Below are positions 24,035-39,086 of a DNA stretch of 64,000 bases, piece by piece. Every line of letters starts with the position of its first letter. Within the stretch, counting starts at the first letter, position 1. A program made the translations under genes and the position numbers. The stretch covers positions 62,001 to 126,000 of the forward strand of contig JAJYBR010000002.1 of assembly GCA_021778895.1 (NCBI GenBank), written 5' to 3'. This stretch comes from Actinomycetes bacterium. Its GTDB lineage: Bacteria; Actinomycetota; Acidimicrobiia; Acidimicrobiales; RAAP-2. The notes beneath the pieces are model-generated. The model searched no databases, had not been told where the DNA came from, and saw nothing but the letters and a program-made list of their open reading frames with translations.

Positions 24035-24580
24035 CTAGCGGTCGACGAGGGTGCCGGCGAAGGTGGCGCTGCTCGCGTGGCCCAGCCCCAGAGCGACGCC
24101 CAGGGCGTCGGTGAAGTCCGGGCTGGCGCGCCGGGCGGTCCCGGCTCCCGTGACGAACTGGCAGCCGGTGGCGTCGTAGGAGACGGGCCGCACCGTGAGC
24201 GCTCCCCGGGAGGGGTCGGGCGCGAGGGAGAACTGCAGCGTGTAGGTCACCCCGAGGTCGATCGGGCAGTTGAAGACGCCTCGGGGGACGGGTGGCAGGG
24301 CGCACAGCGCCGCGGCCAGGGTGCGCACCTCGGGGACGCGCGCGCTCCAAGCAAGTGCCGGGAAGGCGAAGCGCTCCGGGTTGAGCGGGCGGGATCGCGT
24401 GACGCGCAGGCGCTCGACGCGCGCGGCCAGCGGCCCGTCGCACAGGTCCACCGACCCCACCGCACGCGCGCTGCGGTGCCCCCCGACCGACGTCGCCGAG
24501 CCGGCGCAGATCGCCGCACCCGCCGGGGCCGCGGCCACCATGAGGCACGCTCCCAGGGCCGCCAGCCGCATTGATCGCAC
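24035..24580 (-). CDS. Secreted cysteine-containing protein, unknown family
   Basis: A 181-residue protein with a signal peptide (MRSMRLAALGACLMVAAAPAGAAICAG) and about 155 mature residues with paired cysteines (Cys47, Cys92, Cys104, Cys139 approximately), suggesting extracytoplasmic disulfides. No family recognised. Starts are GTG 24580 or ATG 24571; an AAGGGGGG stretch upstream could serve either. It lies co-directionally upstream of purL but has no evident link to purine synthesis. Confidence 0.6.
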   Translation of the reverse strand: MRSMRLAALGACLMVAAAPAGAAICAGSATSVGGHRSARAVGSVDLCDGPLAARVERLRVTRSRPLNPERFAFPALAWSARVPEVRTLAAALCALPPVPRGVFNCPIDLGVTYTLQFSLAPDPSRGALTVRPVSYDATGCQFVTGAGTARRASPDFTDALGVALGLGHASSATFAGTLVDR

Positions 24581-24747
24581 ACCGCCCCCCTTATACGCAC
24601 ACCCGGCACTTTCGCACCACCAATGCCCCGTTCCCCCATTCTGGCGCGTGACGCGGTCGTATGGGTGTTGGGAACCGATAGCATGTCAAGAAAATTACTT
24701 GCGTTTTATGCATCAAAACAGTAGAACGTGATTAAAGTGACAGTTCG

Positions 24748-24763
24748 TGACACGTTGGTGTCA
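24748..24763. promoter_or_regulatory. Palindrome TGACAC-GTTG-GTGTCA, candidate operator
   Basis: Six-bp arms with a 4-nt spacer lie 29 nt upstream of the ATG at 24793, in a locally AT-rich stretch (24,660-24,740) rare for this genome. Its position fits an operator or a site next to a promoter; the regulator is unknown. Confidence 0.4.
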
Positions 24764-24792
24764 ATGCGCACTCGGCATTTGAATGGAGCAAC

Positions 24793-25233
24793 ATGGCAAC
24801 GACAACTCGCAAGCCCGCAGCGAAGAAGCCCGTAAAGCGGCAAATGTCCGATGAGCACAAGGCCAAGTTGGCGCAGGGGCGCCTCGAGTATCGGGTGGTC
24901 AGCCGCTACCTGGAGGCTGTGGCTGTGGGTAAGGGAAAGCGCGGCCGCAAACGGACACCCGAGTCCATCAGCATGCTCATCGCCCGGATCGACCAGCGGC
25001 TGGCCACGGCAACGCCCATCCAGCAGCTCGAGCTCGTCCAGCGCCGCATGGATCTGGTCGCGGAGCGCGAGCGCCTGAGCGCACGGGTGGACCTCGACAA
25101 GCTGGAGGCCGACTTCGTGAAAGTCGCCAAGTCCTACTCCACCCGAAACGCCATTACGTACAGCGCATTTCGCGAACTCGGCGTCCCCGCAGAAGTTTTG
25201 CGGCGCGCCAGTGTTTCGCGCTCAGGCCGCTAA
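24793..25233 (+). CDS. Basic helical protein, uncharacterised actinobacterial family
   Basis: A 146-residue protein with a lysine-rich N-terminus (KPAAKKPVKRQMSDEHKAKLAQG), a basic KGKRGRKRTPESI segment and a helical, charge-rich remainder (QRRMDLVAERERLSARVDLDKLE), ending ISYxAFRELGVPAEVLRRA-like. I recognise the look of a conserved actinobacterial hypothetical but no function; nucleic-acid or nucleoid binding is suggested only by the basic GRKR stretch. GGAG precedes the ATG. Its last 12 nt overlap the end of purQ on the opposite strand. Confidence 0.7.
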   Translation: MATTTRKPAAKKPVKRQMSDEHKAKLAQGRLEYRVVSRYLEAVAVGKGKRGRKRTPESISMLIARIDQRLATATPIQQLELVQRRMDLVAERERLSARVDLDKLEADFVKVAKSYSTRNAITYSAFRELGVPAEVLRRASVSRSGR

Positions 25234-25893
25234 GACGGTCGACTCGATAAACGCGCTCAGCAGGCCGCGTCCATCGGCGCTGCCGAGCAGTGACGACATC
25301 GCGCGCTCGGGATGGGGCATGAGCCCGACCACGTTGCCGGCCGCATTGGCGATGCCGGCGATGTCCCCGCGCGACCCATTGGGATTGTCCTCGTAGGTCA
25401 GCACGACCTGGCCGCCCGCGACGAGCTGCGCGTAGGTCGCGTCGTCGCACGTGTAGGCGCCCGAGAAGTGGTTGATCGGGATCACCAGGCGCGTGCCCAC
25501 GGGCGTGGTGCGCGTGAGGACCGACTGGTTCGACGAGACGCGCAGGGCGACCGGGCGCGAGATGAAGGTCAGCCCGGTGTTCTGCTGCAGGGCCCCCGGC
25601 AGCAGGCCGGCCTCGGTGAGGATCTGGAAGCCGTTGCAGATGCCCAGGACCGGCCGGCCCTGGGCGGCCGCGTCGGCCACCGCTCCCATCACCGGGGAGA
25701 ACCGGGCCAGGGCCCCGGGGCGCAGGTAGTCGCCGTGGGCGAACCCGCCGGGGAGCACCAGGCCGTCGTAGCCCGACAGGTCGGTCTCGGCGTGCCAGAC
25801 CAGTTCGGCCGGGGCTCCGAGCTCGCCCAGAGCGCGCACCACGTCGTGCTCGCAGTTCGAACCCGGGAAGACGAGGACGCCGACGGGCCTCAC
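25222..25893 (-). CDS. purQ: Phosphoribosylformylglycinamidine synthase, glutaminase subunit
   Basis: A 223-residue class I glutamine amidotransferase that supplies ammonia to PurL. Motifs: VLVFPGSNCEHD, VLPGGFAHGDYLRPG, nucleophile Cys in GICNGFQIL, and the His-Glu pair in GLMPHPERA. GTG start at 25893 overlaps the purS stop (GTGA). It is the last gene of the purA-D-B-C-S-Q operon, with convergent overlap into the preceding basic-protein gene. Confidence 0.95.
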   Translation of the reverse strand: MRPVGVLVFPGSNCEHDVVRALGELGAPAELVWHAETDLSGYDGLVLPGGFAHGDYLRPGALARFSPVMGAVADAAAQGRPVLGICNGFQILTEAGLLPGALQQNTGLTFISRPVALRVSSNQSVLTRTTPVGTRLVIPINHFSGAYTCDDATYAQLVAGGQVVLTYEDNPNGSRGDIAGIANAAGNVVGLMPHPERAMSSLLGSADGRGLLSAFIESTVLAA

Positions 25894-26141
25894 GAAACGT
25901 CCCCGCGCACGCGCGCGTCCTCGATGACGGGGTTGGACAGCAGCCGCGCGGCGAGATCGGCCGCGATGGCGCGGGCCGCCGCCTCGTCGGGCGCCTCGAC
26001 GGCGAAGAGGAACGTCTTGCCCGCGCGCATGCGGTGCACCCCGGAGAACCCCAGGGCCGGCAGCGCGCGCTCGATGGTCGCCCCGGCCGGGTCGGCGATG
26101 CCCTCGCGCAAGGTCACGTCCACTTGCAGGGCGAACTCCAC
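25890..26141 (-). CDS. purS: Phosphoribosylformylglycinamidine synthase subunit PurS
   Basis: An 83-residue small subunit that bridges PurL and PurQ. Its beta-alpha-beta pattern and VDVTLREGIADPAGATIERALPALGF segment, shortened here, are typical (key part DPAGATIERALPALGF). Its stop is coupled to purQ and its start abuts the purC stop. Length matches the family (80-90). Confidence 0.92.
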   Translation of the reverse strand: MEFALQVDVTLREGIADPAGATIERALPALGFSGVHRMRAGKTFLFAVEAPDEAAARAIAADLAARLLSNPVIEDARVRGDVS

Positions 26142-27028
26142 CTACGCACCGTACCAGTCGCCTAATGGGCTCCCGGTCACGAGCTCGTAGGCGCGCTCGT
26201 AGCGCTCCTGGGTACTCGCGATGACCTGCGCGGGAACGGGAGGTGGCGGCGGCTGGCGGTCCCAGCCCGCGGCGTCCAGCCAGTCGCGGAAGGGCTGCTT
26301 GTCGAACGAGGGCGGGACCTCGCCGCGCCGCACCTCGCCCGCGGGCCACAGTCGCGAGGAGTCCGGAGTCACGACTTCGTCGCACAGGACCAGCTCGCCT
26401 TCCAGCACGCCCAGCTCGAACTTGGTGTCGGCCAGCACCAGGCCGCGGCTCGCCAGATCGGCGGCGGCCTGGGTGAAGAGGCGCAGGCACACCGCGGCGG
26501 CCGCCTCGTAGGTCGCGTCGCCGACCCGGGCGCGCGCCTCGGCCCGGCTGAGGTTCTGGTCGTGGCCCGACTCGGCCTTGGTCGAGGGCGTGAAGATCGG
26601 CTCGGGGAACGGATCGGTCAGCTCCATCCCGGTGGGCGCCGGGTCCCCGTGCACGGTGCCGTGCTGCCGGTACTCCTCGTAGGCGCCACCGGCCAGGCGG
26701 CCGCGTACGATGCACTCGAGCGGCAGCATCTCGGCGCGACGCACCAGCATCGCGCGGCCCGCCCAGCCCGCCTCGCCCGCCAGGGCCGGCACGGCGCGCT
26801 CGATGACCGCGGGGTCGCAACTGACCAGGGCCGCGGGCACGTCGGCGAAGCGGCGCACCCAGTAGTCGGTGATGCCGGTCAGCACGCGGCCCTTGCCGGG
26901 CACCGGCTCGGCCATCACGACGTCGAAGGCGCTCAGGCGGTCCGAGGCGATCATCAACAGCTGGTCCTCGCCCACCGCGTAGAGGTCGCGGACCTTGCCG
27001 CGGTAGCGCGGCGCACCGAGGGCATCAC

Positions 27029-27038
<10 letters not shown>
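26142..27038 (-). CDS. purC: SAICAR synthetase
   Basis: A 298-residue ligase adding aspartate to CAIR. Motifs: YRGKVRDLYAVG, SDRLSAFDVV, ECIVRGRLAGGAYEEY, STKAESGHDQNLS, and LADTKFELG followed by DEVVTPDSSRLWP. The ATG at 27038 overlaps the purB 3' end by 10 nt. Upstream frame extension is purB antisense-free shadow and is excluded. Confidence 0.95.
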
Positions 27039-28326
<1,288 letters not shown>

Positions 28327-28330
<4 letters not shown>

Positions 28331-29568
28331 GCGGCCCCCGCGGCGATGTCGTGGCGCCAGACCATGCCGGGCAAGTCGATGCGGCCGGCCGCCTCGTAGG
28401 CGCGCGCCCGCGCCGCGGCGAGCGTCGGCGCGTGCGCCGTCACCGACAGCACGCGGCCCCCCGCGGCGACGAATCCCCCCGACCCGTCCGCACGGGTCCC
28501 CGCGTGGAAGACCACGACGCCCTCGAGCGGGTCGGCCAGCTGGCCGTCGGCGCCGAGGCCCGAGATCGGCCCGCCGGGCTGGGGTGCCTCGGGGTAGCCC
28601 GGGGCGGCCAGCACGACGGTCACCGCGGCGCCCGTGCCGTTGGCCGGCGCGTCGCTCACGCGGCCGGCCGCGGTCGCCGACAGCGTCGCCAGCAGGTCGT
28701 CGCGCACCAGGGGCACCAGGACCTGGGTCTCGGGATCGCCGAAGCGCACGTTGTACTCGAGGAGCTTGGGCCCCTGCTCGGTCAGCATGAGCCCGGCGTA
28801 GAGGACCCCGCGGTAGTCGATGTGGCGCCGGCGCAGCTCGGCCAGGGTGGGCGCGACGATCTCGTCGTCCACGCGGGCCCGGGTGGCCGCGTCGAGGGCC
28901 AGGGGGGCGAAGGCGCCCATGCCCCCGGTGTTGGCACCCCGGTCCCCGTCCCCGACCCGCTTGAAGTCCTGGGCCGGCACCAGGGCCGTGGCGCGTTCGC
29001 CATCGCACAGCAGCATCAGCGAGCACTCGGTGCCCTCGAGGCCCTCCTCGATCACGACGCGGCGCCCGGCCTCCCCGAAGGCCGCGCCCGAGAGCTTGGC
29101 CCGCACGTCGGCCTCGGCCTCGGCGCGGCTGCGCGTCACCAGGACGCCCTTGCCCGCGGCCAGGCCGTCGGTCTTGATCACGTAGGGCGGTGCCATCGAC
29201 CCCAGGTAGGCGAGCGCCGCATCGACGTCGTCGAAGGTGCCGTGGGCCGCCGTGGCGACGCCCGCCGCGGCCAGGAACTCCTTCAGGTAGGCCTTCGACC
29301 CCTCGAGACGGGCCCCGGCCGCGCCGGGGCCGAGCACGGCCACGCCGCGCGCGCGCAGCTCGTCGGCCAGGCCCGCGACCAGGGGCGCCTCGGGACCCAC
29401 GACCACCAGGTCGGCGTCGATCGCGGTCGCCGGCGCACTCGTGCAGGCGATCCCGTGGGCGGCGATCCCGTCGTTGCCCGGGGTCACCACGACGTCGGCC
29501 GACGCGCTCAGCCCCCAGGCCAGCGCGTGCTCGCGGCCCCCGCCGCCCACCACGACGACGCGGATCAC
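28327..29568 (-). CDS. purD: Phosphoribosylamine-glycine ligase
   Basis: A 413-residue ATP-grasp ligase making GAR. Motifs: [85 protein letters not shown]. The start is the GTG at 29568, overlapping the purA stop (GTGA); the longer reading frame is a shadow of purA. Confidence 0.95.
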
Positions 29569-30842
29569 GAGGGTCGCACGAACTGGTCGCGGCCCGGTCC
29601 GACGCCCACGACCGAGATCGGCACCCCGATGGTCGTGGCCAGGAAGTCGACGTAGTCGCGGGCGGCCGGCGGCAACTGGGCGGCGTCGGTCACGCCGGTC
29701 AGGTCCTGGTGCCAGCCCGGCAGCGTCTCGTAGACCGGGGTGACCTCGTGGAGGACCGACTGGTGGTAGGGCGGGTAGTCGTAGCGCCGGCCGCCGGCCT
29801 CGTAGGCGACGCACACCTTGATCTCGTCGAAGGCGTCGAGCACGTCCAGCTTGGTCAGGGCGATCTCGGTCAGGGAGTTCAGGCGGCGCGCCTGGCGCGC
29901 CAGCACCGCGTCGAACCAGCCAACCCGGCGGCGGCGCCCGGTGTTGGTCCCGAACTCGTGGCCGCGCGCGACCAGCGCGTCGGCCAGGTCGCCGTCGAGC
30001 TCGGTCGGGAAGGGACCGGCGCCCACGCGGGTCACGTAGGCCTTGGCGATGCCGACGATGGCGGTCAGGTCGCGCGGGCCGAGGCCCGAGCCGGTGCAGG
30101 CCCCGCCGGCGACCGGGTTGGACGACGTGACGAAGGGGTAGGTCCCGTGGTCGAGGTCGAGGAACGTCGCCTGGGCGCCCTCGAGCAGCAGGCGCTCGCC
30201 GCGGGCCAGGGCGTCGTGGAGGAAGCCGACCGAGTCGCCGATCATGGGGGCCAGGCGCGGCGCGTAGTCGTCGAGGTAGGTCGCGGCCAGCTGATCGGCC
30301 GACAGCGGGAGGCGGTTGTAGACGCGTGACAGGAGCTGGTTCTTCTCGGTCAGGGCGACGTCGAGCTTGGCCCGGAAGATCTTGCGGTCCAGCAGGTCCT
30401 GGACGCGCAGGCCGACGCGCCAGGCCTTGTCGCCGTAGGCCGGCCCGATGCCGCGCTTGGTCGTGCCCAGGGCGTTCTTGCCCAAGAACCGCTCGTTCAG
30501 CCGGTCGAGCTCCTGGTGGTAGGGCATGATCAGGTGGGCGTTGCCCGACACCAGCAGGCGCGAGACGTCGACCCCCTTGGCGCTCAGCGCGTCGATCTCG
30601 GCCAGCAGGACGGCCGGGTCGACGACGACGCCGTTGCCGATCACCGGGGTCACCCCGGGGTACAGGACGCCCGAGGGCACCAGCTGGAGGGCGAAGGCCT
30701 CGCCGCCCACGACGATGCGGTGGCCGGCGTTGTGGCCGCCCTGGTAGCGCACCACCACGTCCATGTCGGCGGCCAGCAGGTCCGTGAGTTTGCCCTTGCC
30801 CTCGTCCCCCCACTGTGTTCCAACGACGACGGTTGCGGGCAC
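29565..30842 (-). CDS. purA: Adenylosuccinate synthetase
   Basis: A 425-residue GTP-dependent synthetase, first step from IMP to AMP and first gene of the downstream pur operon. Motifs: [60 protein letters not shown] (first part) and TKLDVLD. GTG start with a G-rich ribosome site and a TACGCT -10 box about 35 nt upstream. The operon then runs purD-purB-purC-purS-purQ. Confidence 0.96.
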   Translation of the reverse strand: MPATVVVGTQWGDEGKGKLTDLLAADMDVVVRYQGGHNAGHRIVVGGEAFALQLVPSGVLYPGVTPVIGNGVVVDPAVLLAEIDALSAKGVDVSRLLVSGNAHLIMPYHQELDRLNERFLGKNALGTTKRGIGPAYGDKAWRVGLRVQDLLDRKIFRAKLDVALTEKNQLLSRVYNRLPLSADQLAATYLDDYAPRLAPMIGDSVGFLHDALARGERLLLEGAQATFLDLDHGTYPFVTSSNPVAGGACTGSGLGPRDLTAIVGIAKAYVTRVGAGPFPTELDGDLADALVARGHEFGTNTGRRRRVGWFDAVLARQARRLNSLTEIALTKLDVLDAFDEIKVCVAYEAGGRRYDYPPYHQSVLHEVTPVYETLPGWHQDLTGVTDAAQLPPAARDYVDFLATTIGVPISVVGVGPGRDQFVRPS

Positions 30843-30876
30843 GGCACCCCCAGGAGGACTCGGCGGCTACCGGTCA

Positions 30877-30882
30877 AGCGTA
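30877..30882 (-). promoter_or_regulatory. -10 box of the purA-purQ operon
   Basis: TACGCT on the minus strand lies 34 nt before the purA GTG, giving a leader of about 28 nt. No PurR-like palindrome or riboswitch is seen in the 67-bp gap to the asparaginase gene. Confidence 0.45.
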
Positions 30883-30909
30883 CTGGACGGCGCGCCGGGC
30901 CTCGTTCGC

Positions 30910-31914
30910 TCAGCCGGCTTCGACGGCGGCGAACCACGCGGCGACCTGCGCGCGCGAGGCCCCGGCCGCGAGCAGCACCCGCAGGGCGACGCGCGCGTGG
31001 CGCGCGTCGAGCGATCCGGCGGGGATGAGTCCCCGGGACAGCAGGTCGACCTCGCCTCCCGGGTAGCCGTAGGTCGAGGTGAGCACGGGTCCCGCCCCGG
31101 TGCGCGAGGCCAGCACCACGGGACCCCGCTCGACGAGGTCCGCGAGTACGGAGACCAGGACTTGGGGCACGTGCCCACCCCCGACCCCCTCGACGACCAC
31201 ACCGGCGTGTCCGAGGTCCCCAAGGGCGCGCACCACGCGCCCGTCGTCGTCGAGGCTGATCGAGACCAGCGCCACGGGCGGGAAGGGCGGCTCGGGGTGC
31301 CGGCCCGGCAGACCGGGCAGGGCCGGCACGCGGGCGCGCAGGCGCACGCGTCCCTCGACCACCTCGCCGAGGGGCCCGAGGGACGGTGAGGTGAAGGAGG
31401 CCGGGCTCGCGGTGTGGTACTTGCGCACGTAGCGCGCGGCGTGGATCTGGTCACCGAGCACGACCAGCGCGCCGAGATCCGCGGCCCCCGGTGCCGCCGC
31501 CACCCGCAAGGCGGCGAGCAGGTTGGCAGCGCCGTCGCTGCCCGGCACACCCGGTGGCCGCATGGCACCGGTCACGACGACCGGTCCGGGTGGGGCGAGC
31601 AGGTCGAGGGCGAAGGCCGCCTCCTCGAGGGTGTCGGTCCCGGTCACGACGACGGCGCCCACGGCACCGTGGTCGCGCGCGGCCCCGATGCGCTCGGCGA
31701 CGGCCGCCAGGTCGGCCAGCGTGACCTCGACCGAGGGCACGCGCGCCAGGTCGTGGACCTCGAGGGACACGCCCGCGGCGGCCGCCAGGCCGTCGAAGAG
31801 CTCGCGGGCCCCGAGGGTCGGATGGACGGGGGCCCCGGCGGGGCCCGCCGAGGCGATCGTCCCGCCGAGCGTCACCACCACCACGCGCGGGGCGTCGGCG
31901 GCGGTCGCGGTCAC
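30910..31914 (-). CDS. Asparaginase/glutaminase family protein
   Basis: A 334-residue type I/II asparaginase fold. Catalytic threonines are seen in TLGGTIAS (Thr19) and in TGTDTLEE (Thr93, with Asp94). VTGAMRPPG and AANLLAALRVA follow as in the family. No signal peptide, so probably cytoplasmic. The GTG start lies 9 nt after the clpB stop, so it may be transcribed as the last gene of the heat-shock operon, which is unusual. It is also possible that it is an amidase-like relative with different substrate. Confidence 0.88.
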   Translation of the reverse strand: MTATAADAPRVVVVTLGGTIASAGPAGAPVHPTLGARELFDGLAAAAGVSLEVHDLARVPSVEVTLADLAAVAERIGAARDHGAVGAVVVTGTDTLEEAAFALDLLAPPGPVVVTGAMRPPGVPGSDGAANLLAALRVAAAPGAADLGALVVLGDQIHAARYVRKYHTASPASFTSPSLGPLGEVVEGRVRLRARVPALPGLPGRHPEPPFPPVALVSISLDDDGRVVRALGDLGHAGVVVEGVGGGHVPQVLVSVLADLVERGPVVLASRTGAGPVLTSTYGYPGGEVDLLSRGLIPAGSLDARHARVALRVLLAAGASRAQVAAWFAAVEAG

Positions 31915-31923
31915 CCGCTCAGG

Positions 31924-34424
<2,501 letters not shown>

Positions 34425-34425
<1 letters not shown>

Positions 34426-34814
34426 TACTCTCCTTGGCGACGGCGGTGCGGCGTGACGAAGAGAGCCAGCGCGCTGCGCACCGGGACCAGGTCGCGCCGG
34501 TAGGCCCGATGGGTGGCCTCGACGGCGGCCCGCCGCTCGACCTCGAGGTCGTGCACGCGCTCGCGGGTCTCGGCGAGCTCGTGCTCCAGGGCCAGGATGC
34601 GCTTGACGCCCTCGAGGTTGACGCCCTCGGCGGTCAGCTCCTGGATGCGGCGCAGGGTGTCGAGGTCCTGGTCGGAGAAGCGCCGCGAGCCGCCGCGGGT
34701 GCGCTGCGGGCTGAGCAGCCCGGTGCGCTCGTAGTTGCGCAGGGTCTGGGGGTGGACCCCGGCCATCTGGGCGAAGACGGAGATGACGTAGCGGGCGGGG
34801 AGCGGCTCACGCAT
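34425..34814 (-). CDS. hspR: MerR-family heat-shock repressor HspR
   Basis: A 129-residue MerR-type repressor. The N-terminal helix-turn-helix (residues 9-36: [20 protein letters not shown]) and [14 protein letters not shown] are characteristic of HspR. The C-terminal part is a charged coiled coil. HspR binds an inverted repeat (HAIR) upstream of dnaK with DnaK as co-repressor, giving feedback control. A good HAIR match lies over the dnaK -35. Overlaps dnaJ by 8 nt and clpB by 1 nt. Confidence 0.94.
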
Positions 34815-35874
34815 CGTCGCTCTCCAGCGCCGTCGCCAGGCGTTCGACCAGCCCGCGGGCCTCCCGGGTGAGGTCGGTGGGCACGATCACGTTGACCGTC
34901 ACGAGCAGGTCGCCGGCCGCGTGCTTGGGCGCGGCGGGCACCCCCCGCCCGCGCACGCGCAGCGTGGTGCCGGGCTGGGTCCCGGGGCTCAGGCGCACCG
35001 TCACCGGGTCGTCCAGCGTGTCGACCTGCACCGTGGCCCCGAGGATCGCCTGGGTCACGGGGACGTCGACCGTCGTCGTGACGTGGCGGCCCCGGCGGCC
35101 GAAGCGCGGATCGGGCGTGACGTGCACGTCGACGAACAGGTCGCCCGGCGGGCCCCCCCGCACGCCCGGCGCCCCCTTGGCCTTCAGGCGGATCCGCTGG
35201 GCGTCGACCACGCCGGCGGGCACGCGCACGTTGACACGTCGCGAGGACGGCTCGTGGCCCGTGCCGTGGCAGGTCGGGCACGGCGTGACGATCCGGCCGC
35301 CGCGGCCCTGGCAGACCGGGCAGACGCTCGACATGGCGAAGGGGCCCTGGTCGGCCTGGATGAACCCGGAGCCCCCGCAGCGCTCGCAGGTCACGAACCC
35401 GGTGCCCGGGGCGGCTCCCGAGCCCCCACAGGTGTGGCAGGCGTCGGTGGAGGGCAGCGTCACGGTGGTGGTGACGCCGTTGACCGCGTCGCGGAAGCTC
35501 AGGTGCAGCGCGGTCTCGAGGTCCTGGCCCCGCTGGCGCTGGGGACGCCGGCCGCCGAAGAGACCCCCGAACAGGTCGCCGAGGTCCCCGATGTTCCCGC
35601 CGGCGTGGAACCCCCCGGCCCCCGGCCCGCCGAAGCCCCCGGCTATCGGGCCGAGCCGGCGCACCTCGTCGTACTCGGTGCGCTTGGTCTTGTCGCCCAG
35701 GACGTCGTAGGCGGCCGAGATCTCCTTGAAGCGCTCCTCGGAGCCCGGATTGGCGTCGGGGTGGTGCTGCTTGGCCAGCTTGCGGTAGGCGCGCGTGATC
35801 TCCTGGTCGCTGGCCGTGGCCGACAGGCCCAGGATCTTGTAGTAGTCCTTCTCGAACCACTCGCGCTCGGCCAT
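34807..35874 (-). CDS. dnaJ: Chaperone DnaJ
   Basis: A 355-residue Hsp40: J-domain (5-70) with HPD at 38-40, a Gly/Phe region (about 75-110), four zinc motifs CxxCxGxG (CHTCGGSG, CERCGGSG, CPVCQGRG, CPTCHGTG) and the C-terminal substrate domains. Works with DnaK/GrpE. It starts 10 nt after grpE and overlaps hspR by 8 nt. Second J-domain protein in the window; the other (near 59 kb) lacks zinc motifs. Confidence 0.96.
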   Translation of the reverse strand: MAEREWFEKDYYKILGLSATASDQEITRAYRKLAKQHHPDANPGSEERFKEISAAYDVLGDKTKRTEYDEVRRLGPIAGGFGGPGAGGFHAGGNIGDLGDLFGGLFGGRRPQRQRGQDLETALHLSFRDAVNGVTTTVTLPSTDACHTCGGSGAAPGTGFVTCERCGGSGFIQADQGPFAMSSVCPVCQGRGGRIVTPCPTCHGTGHEPSSRRVNVRVPAGVVDAQRIRLKAKGAPGVRGGPPGDLFVDVHVTPDPRFGRRGRHVTTTVDVPVTQAILGATVQVDTLDDPVTVRLSPGTQPGTTLRVRGRGVPAAPKHAAGDLLVTVNVIVPTDLTREARGLVERLATALESDDA

Positions 35875-35884
35875 CGAGTCCTTC

Positions 35885-36420
35885 CTAGCCCCGCACGCGC
35901 ACCATGGCCGCGCGCAGCACCGTTCCGCGCCACTGGTAGCCCGCCCGCAGCACCTCGGCCACGTGCTGGTCGCCGCCCTCGTCGTCCGCCTCGTGGCTCA
36001 CCGCCTCGTGGACCGTGGGGTCGAAGGACACCCCGGTGGCATCGATGCGGTCGAGCCCCTCCTTGGCCAGCGTCGTCACGAGCAGGTCGCGCGTCTGGCG
36101 CAGGGCGACGGCCTCCTCGCTCTCGAGCGCGCCGAGGTGCTCTTCGGCCAGGTCGAGCGCGTCGAGGACCGGCAGCAGGGCGCGGACCAGCGAGCCCGCG
36201 GCCCGGTCCGCGGCCTCGTCGGCCGCGCGCACCACGCGCTTGCGGTAGTTCTCGAAGTCCGCCTGCAGGCGCTGGAGCGCGTCGATGTAGTCGTCACGCT
36301 GGCGCTCGGCGTCGTTGCGCTCGTCGACGACCTCACCGGACGCGACGGGCAGCTCGGCCTCCTCGACGACCATCAGCTCGTCGTCGGCGTGCGGGACCGC
36401 CCCGGTCGTCTCGGCGTCGC

Positions 36421-36424
<4 letters not shown>
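35885..36424 (-). CDS. grpE: Nucleotide exchange factor GrpE
   Basis: A 179-residue exchange factor for DnaK. Acidic N-terminus, long coiled coil ([24 protein letters not shown]), then a beta domain with [15 protein letters not shown] and the ending [25 protein letters not shown] start overlaps the dnaK stop (GTGA). Confidence 0.95.
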
Positions 36425-38253
<1,829 letters not shown>

Positions 38254-38310
38254 GGTGCTCCTTCGTCGTGACCGCGCTAGTCCATCCACCGCGGCAAGAT
38301 TCGCTCAACC

Positions 38311-38340
38311 AGTATACGGACTTGAGCCTCATCGTGTCAA
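38311..38340 (-). promoter_or_regulatory. dnaK operon promoter (housekeeping sigma type)
   Basis: On the minus strand -35 TTGACA (38335-38340) and -10 TATACT (38311-38316) are spaced by 18 bp, near consensus for the main sigma factor. Transcription should start about 38,304, giving a leader of about 50 nt. This is the strongest classical promoter seen in the window. Confidence 0.8.
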
Positions 38341-38341
38341 G
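38321..38341. promoter_or_regulatory. HAIR: HspR-binding inverted repeat
   Basis: CTTGAGC-N7-TGTCAAG matches the HspR consensus CTTGAGT-N7-ACTCAAG at 11 of 14 arm positions, with the exact 7-nt spacer. It covers the -35 element of the dnaK promoter, so HspR binding would block RNA polymerase. A further half-site-like GCTCAA lies at 38303-38308 near the -10. Confidence 0.75.
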
Positions 38342-38421
38342 AAAGTGGATAGCACTGGTTACAACTCTGGCCCATCCCTGGTCAGGTGCCCCTTCCCCAC
38401 GGTGATCGATCCGCCAACGGC

Positions 38422-39015
38422 TCAGACGCGGCGGCGGGCGACCAGCTCTCCCTTGCCGATGGGCACGACGACGGCGTCGACGCGCTCGTCGGCGAGCACC
38501 GTGTCGCGGAAGGGGGCGAGCTCCTCGGCGTGGCTGAGGATGTTGTCGGCCACCAGCAGCCCGCCGGGCACCAGGGCGTCGGCGATCTCGTGCCAGACGT
38601 CGAGGTACACCTCCTTTTCGGCGTCGAGGAAGCAGAAGCCGATCGCGGGCCCGGTGCTCAAGAACTCACGGGCGTCCCCGACCACCAGGTCGACCACGTC
38701 GGTGACCCCGGCGACGGCGAAGGTCTCGCGGGCCCGGGCGGCCTTGGCCTCGAGCACCTCGTAGGTCGTGACGTGGCACCCGCGCTGGCGGGCGGCCAGC
38801 GCCAGCCAGAGCGTCGAGTACCCCGCGCTGGTGCCGATCTCGACCAGGGCACCCTCGGGGGCGCCGGCGGCCAGGAGCGCGAGGAACCGCCCGGTGTCGG
38901 GCGGGATCTGGCGCAGGCGCTCGGGCCGGGGCGTCCCGTCGTGGCGGTCGAGAGCGTCAGCGGATTCGAGCGCCCGCATGCGGGCGGCGATGGCGGGTGG
39001 CAGGTCGTGGAACAT
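38422..39015 (-). CDS. O-methyltransferase (class I SAM)
   Basis: A 197-residue Methyltransf_24/O-methyltransferase of the catechol-type group. Motifs: [16 protein letters not shown] (SAM), [25 protein letters not shown] and [13 protein letters not shown] with the metal-ligand region, then [15 protein letters not shown]. It is divergent from phosphoglycerate mutase with a 71-bp gap. Substrate unknown; related proteins act on phenolics or are of unknown role. Confidence 0.85.
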   Translation of the reverse strand: MFHDLPPAIAARMRALESADALDRHDGTPRPERLRQIPPDTGRFLALLAAGAPEGALVEIGTSAGYSTLWLALAARQRGCHVTTYEVLEAKAARARETFAVAGVTDVVDLVVGDAREFLSTGPAIGFCFLDAEKEVYLDVWHEIADALVPGGLLVADNILSHAEELAPFRDTVLADERVDAVVVPIGKGELVARRRV

Positions 39016-39073
39016 GGCCCCAGCCTGGCATCACGCGCCAACCCGTGCACCGCACCGGGTTCGGCCATCTCAC

Positions 39074-39079
39074 TACGCT
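39074..39079 (+). promoter_or_regulatory. -10 box, leaderless promoter of gpmA
   Basis: TACGCT ends 7 nt before the gpmA ATG at 39087; only a G-run lies between. Confidence 0.55.
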
Positions 39080-39086
39080 GGGGGCG

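Noticed and set aside
38303-38327. GCTCAA-N13-TTGAGC palindrome as the HspR operator
   Set aside because: Half-sites are in reverse order and spaced wrongly for HAIR; the CTTGAGC-N7-TGTCAAG site fits far better.
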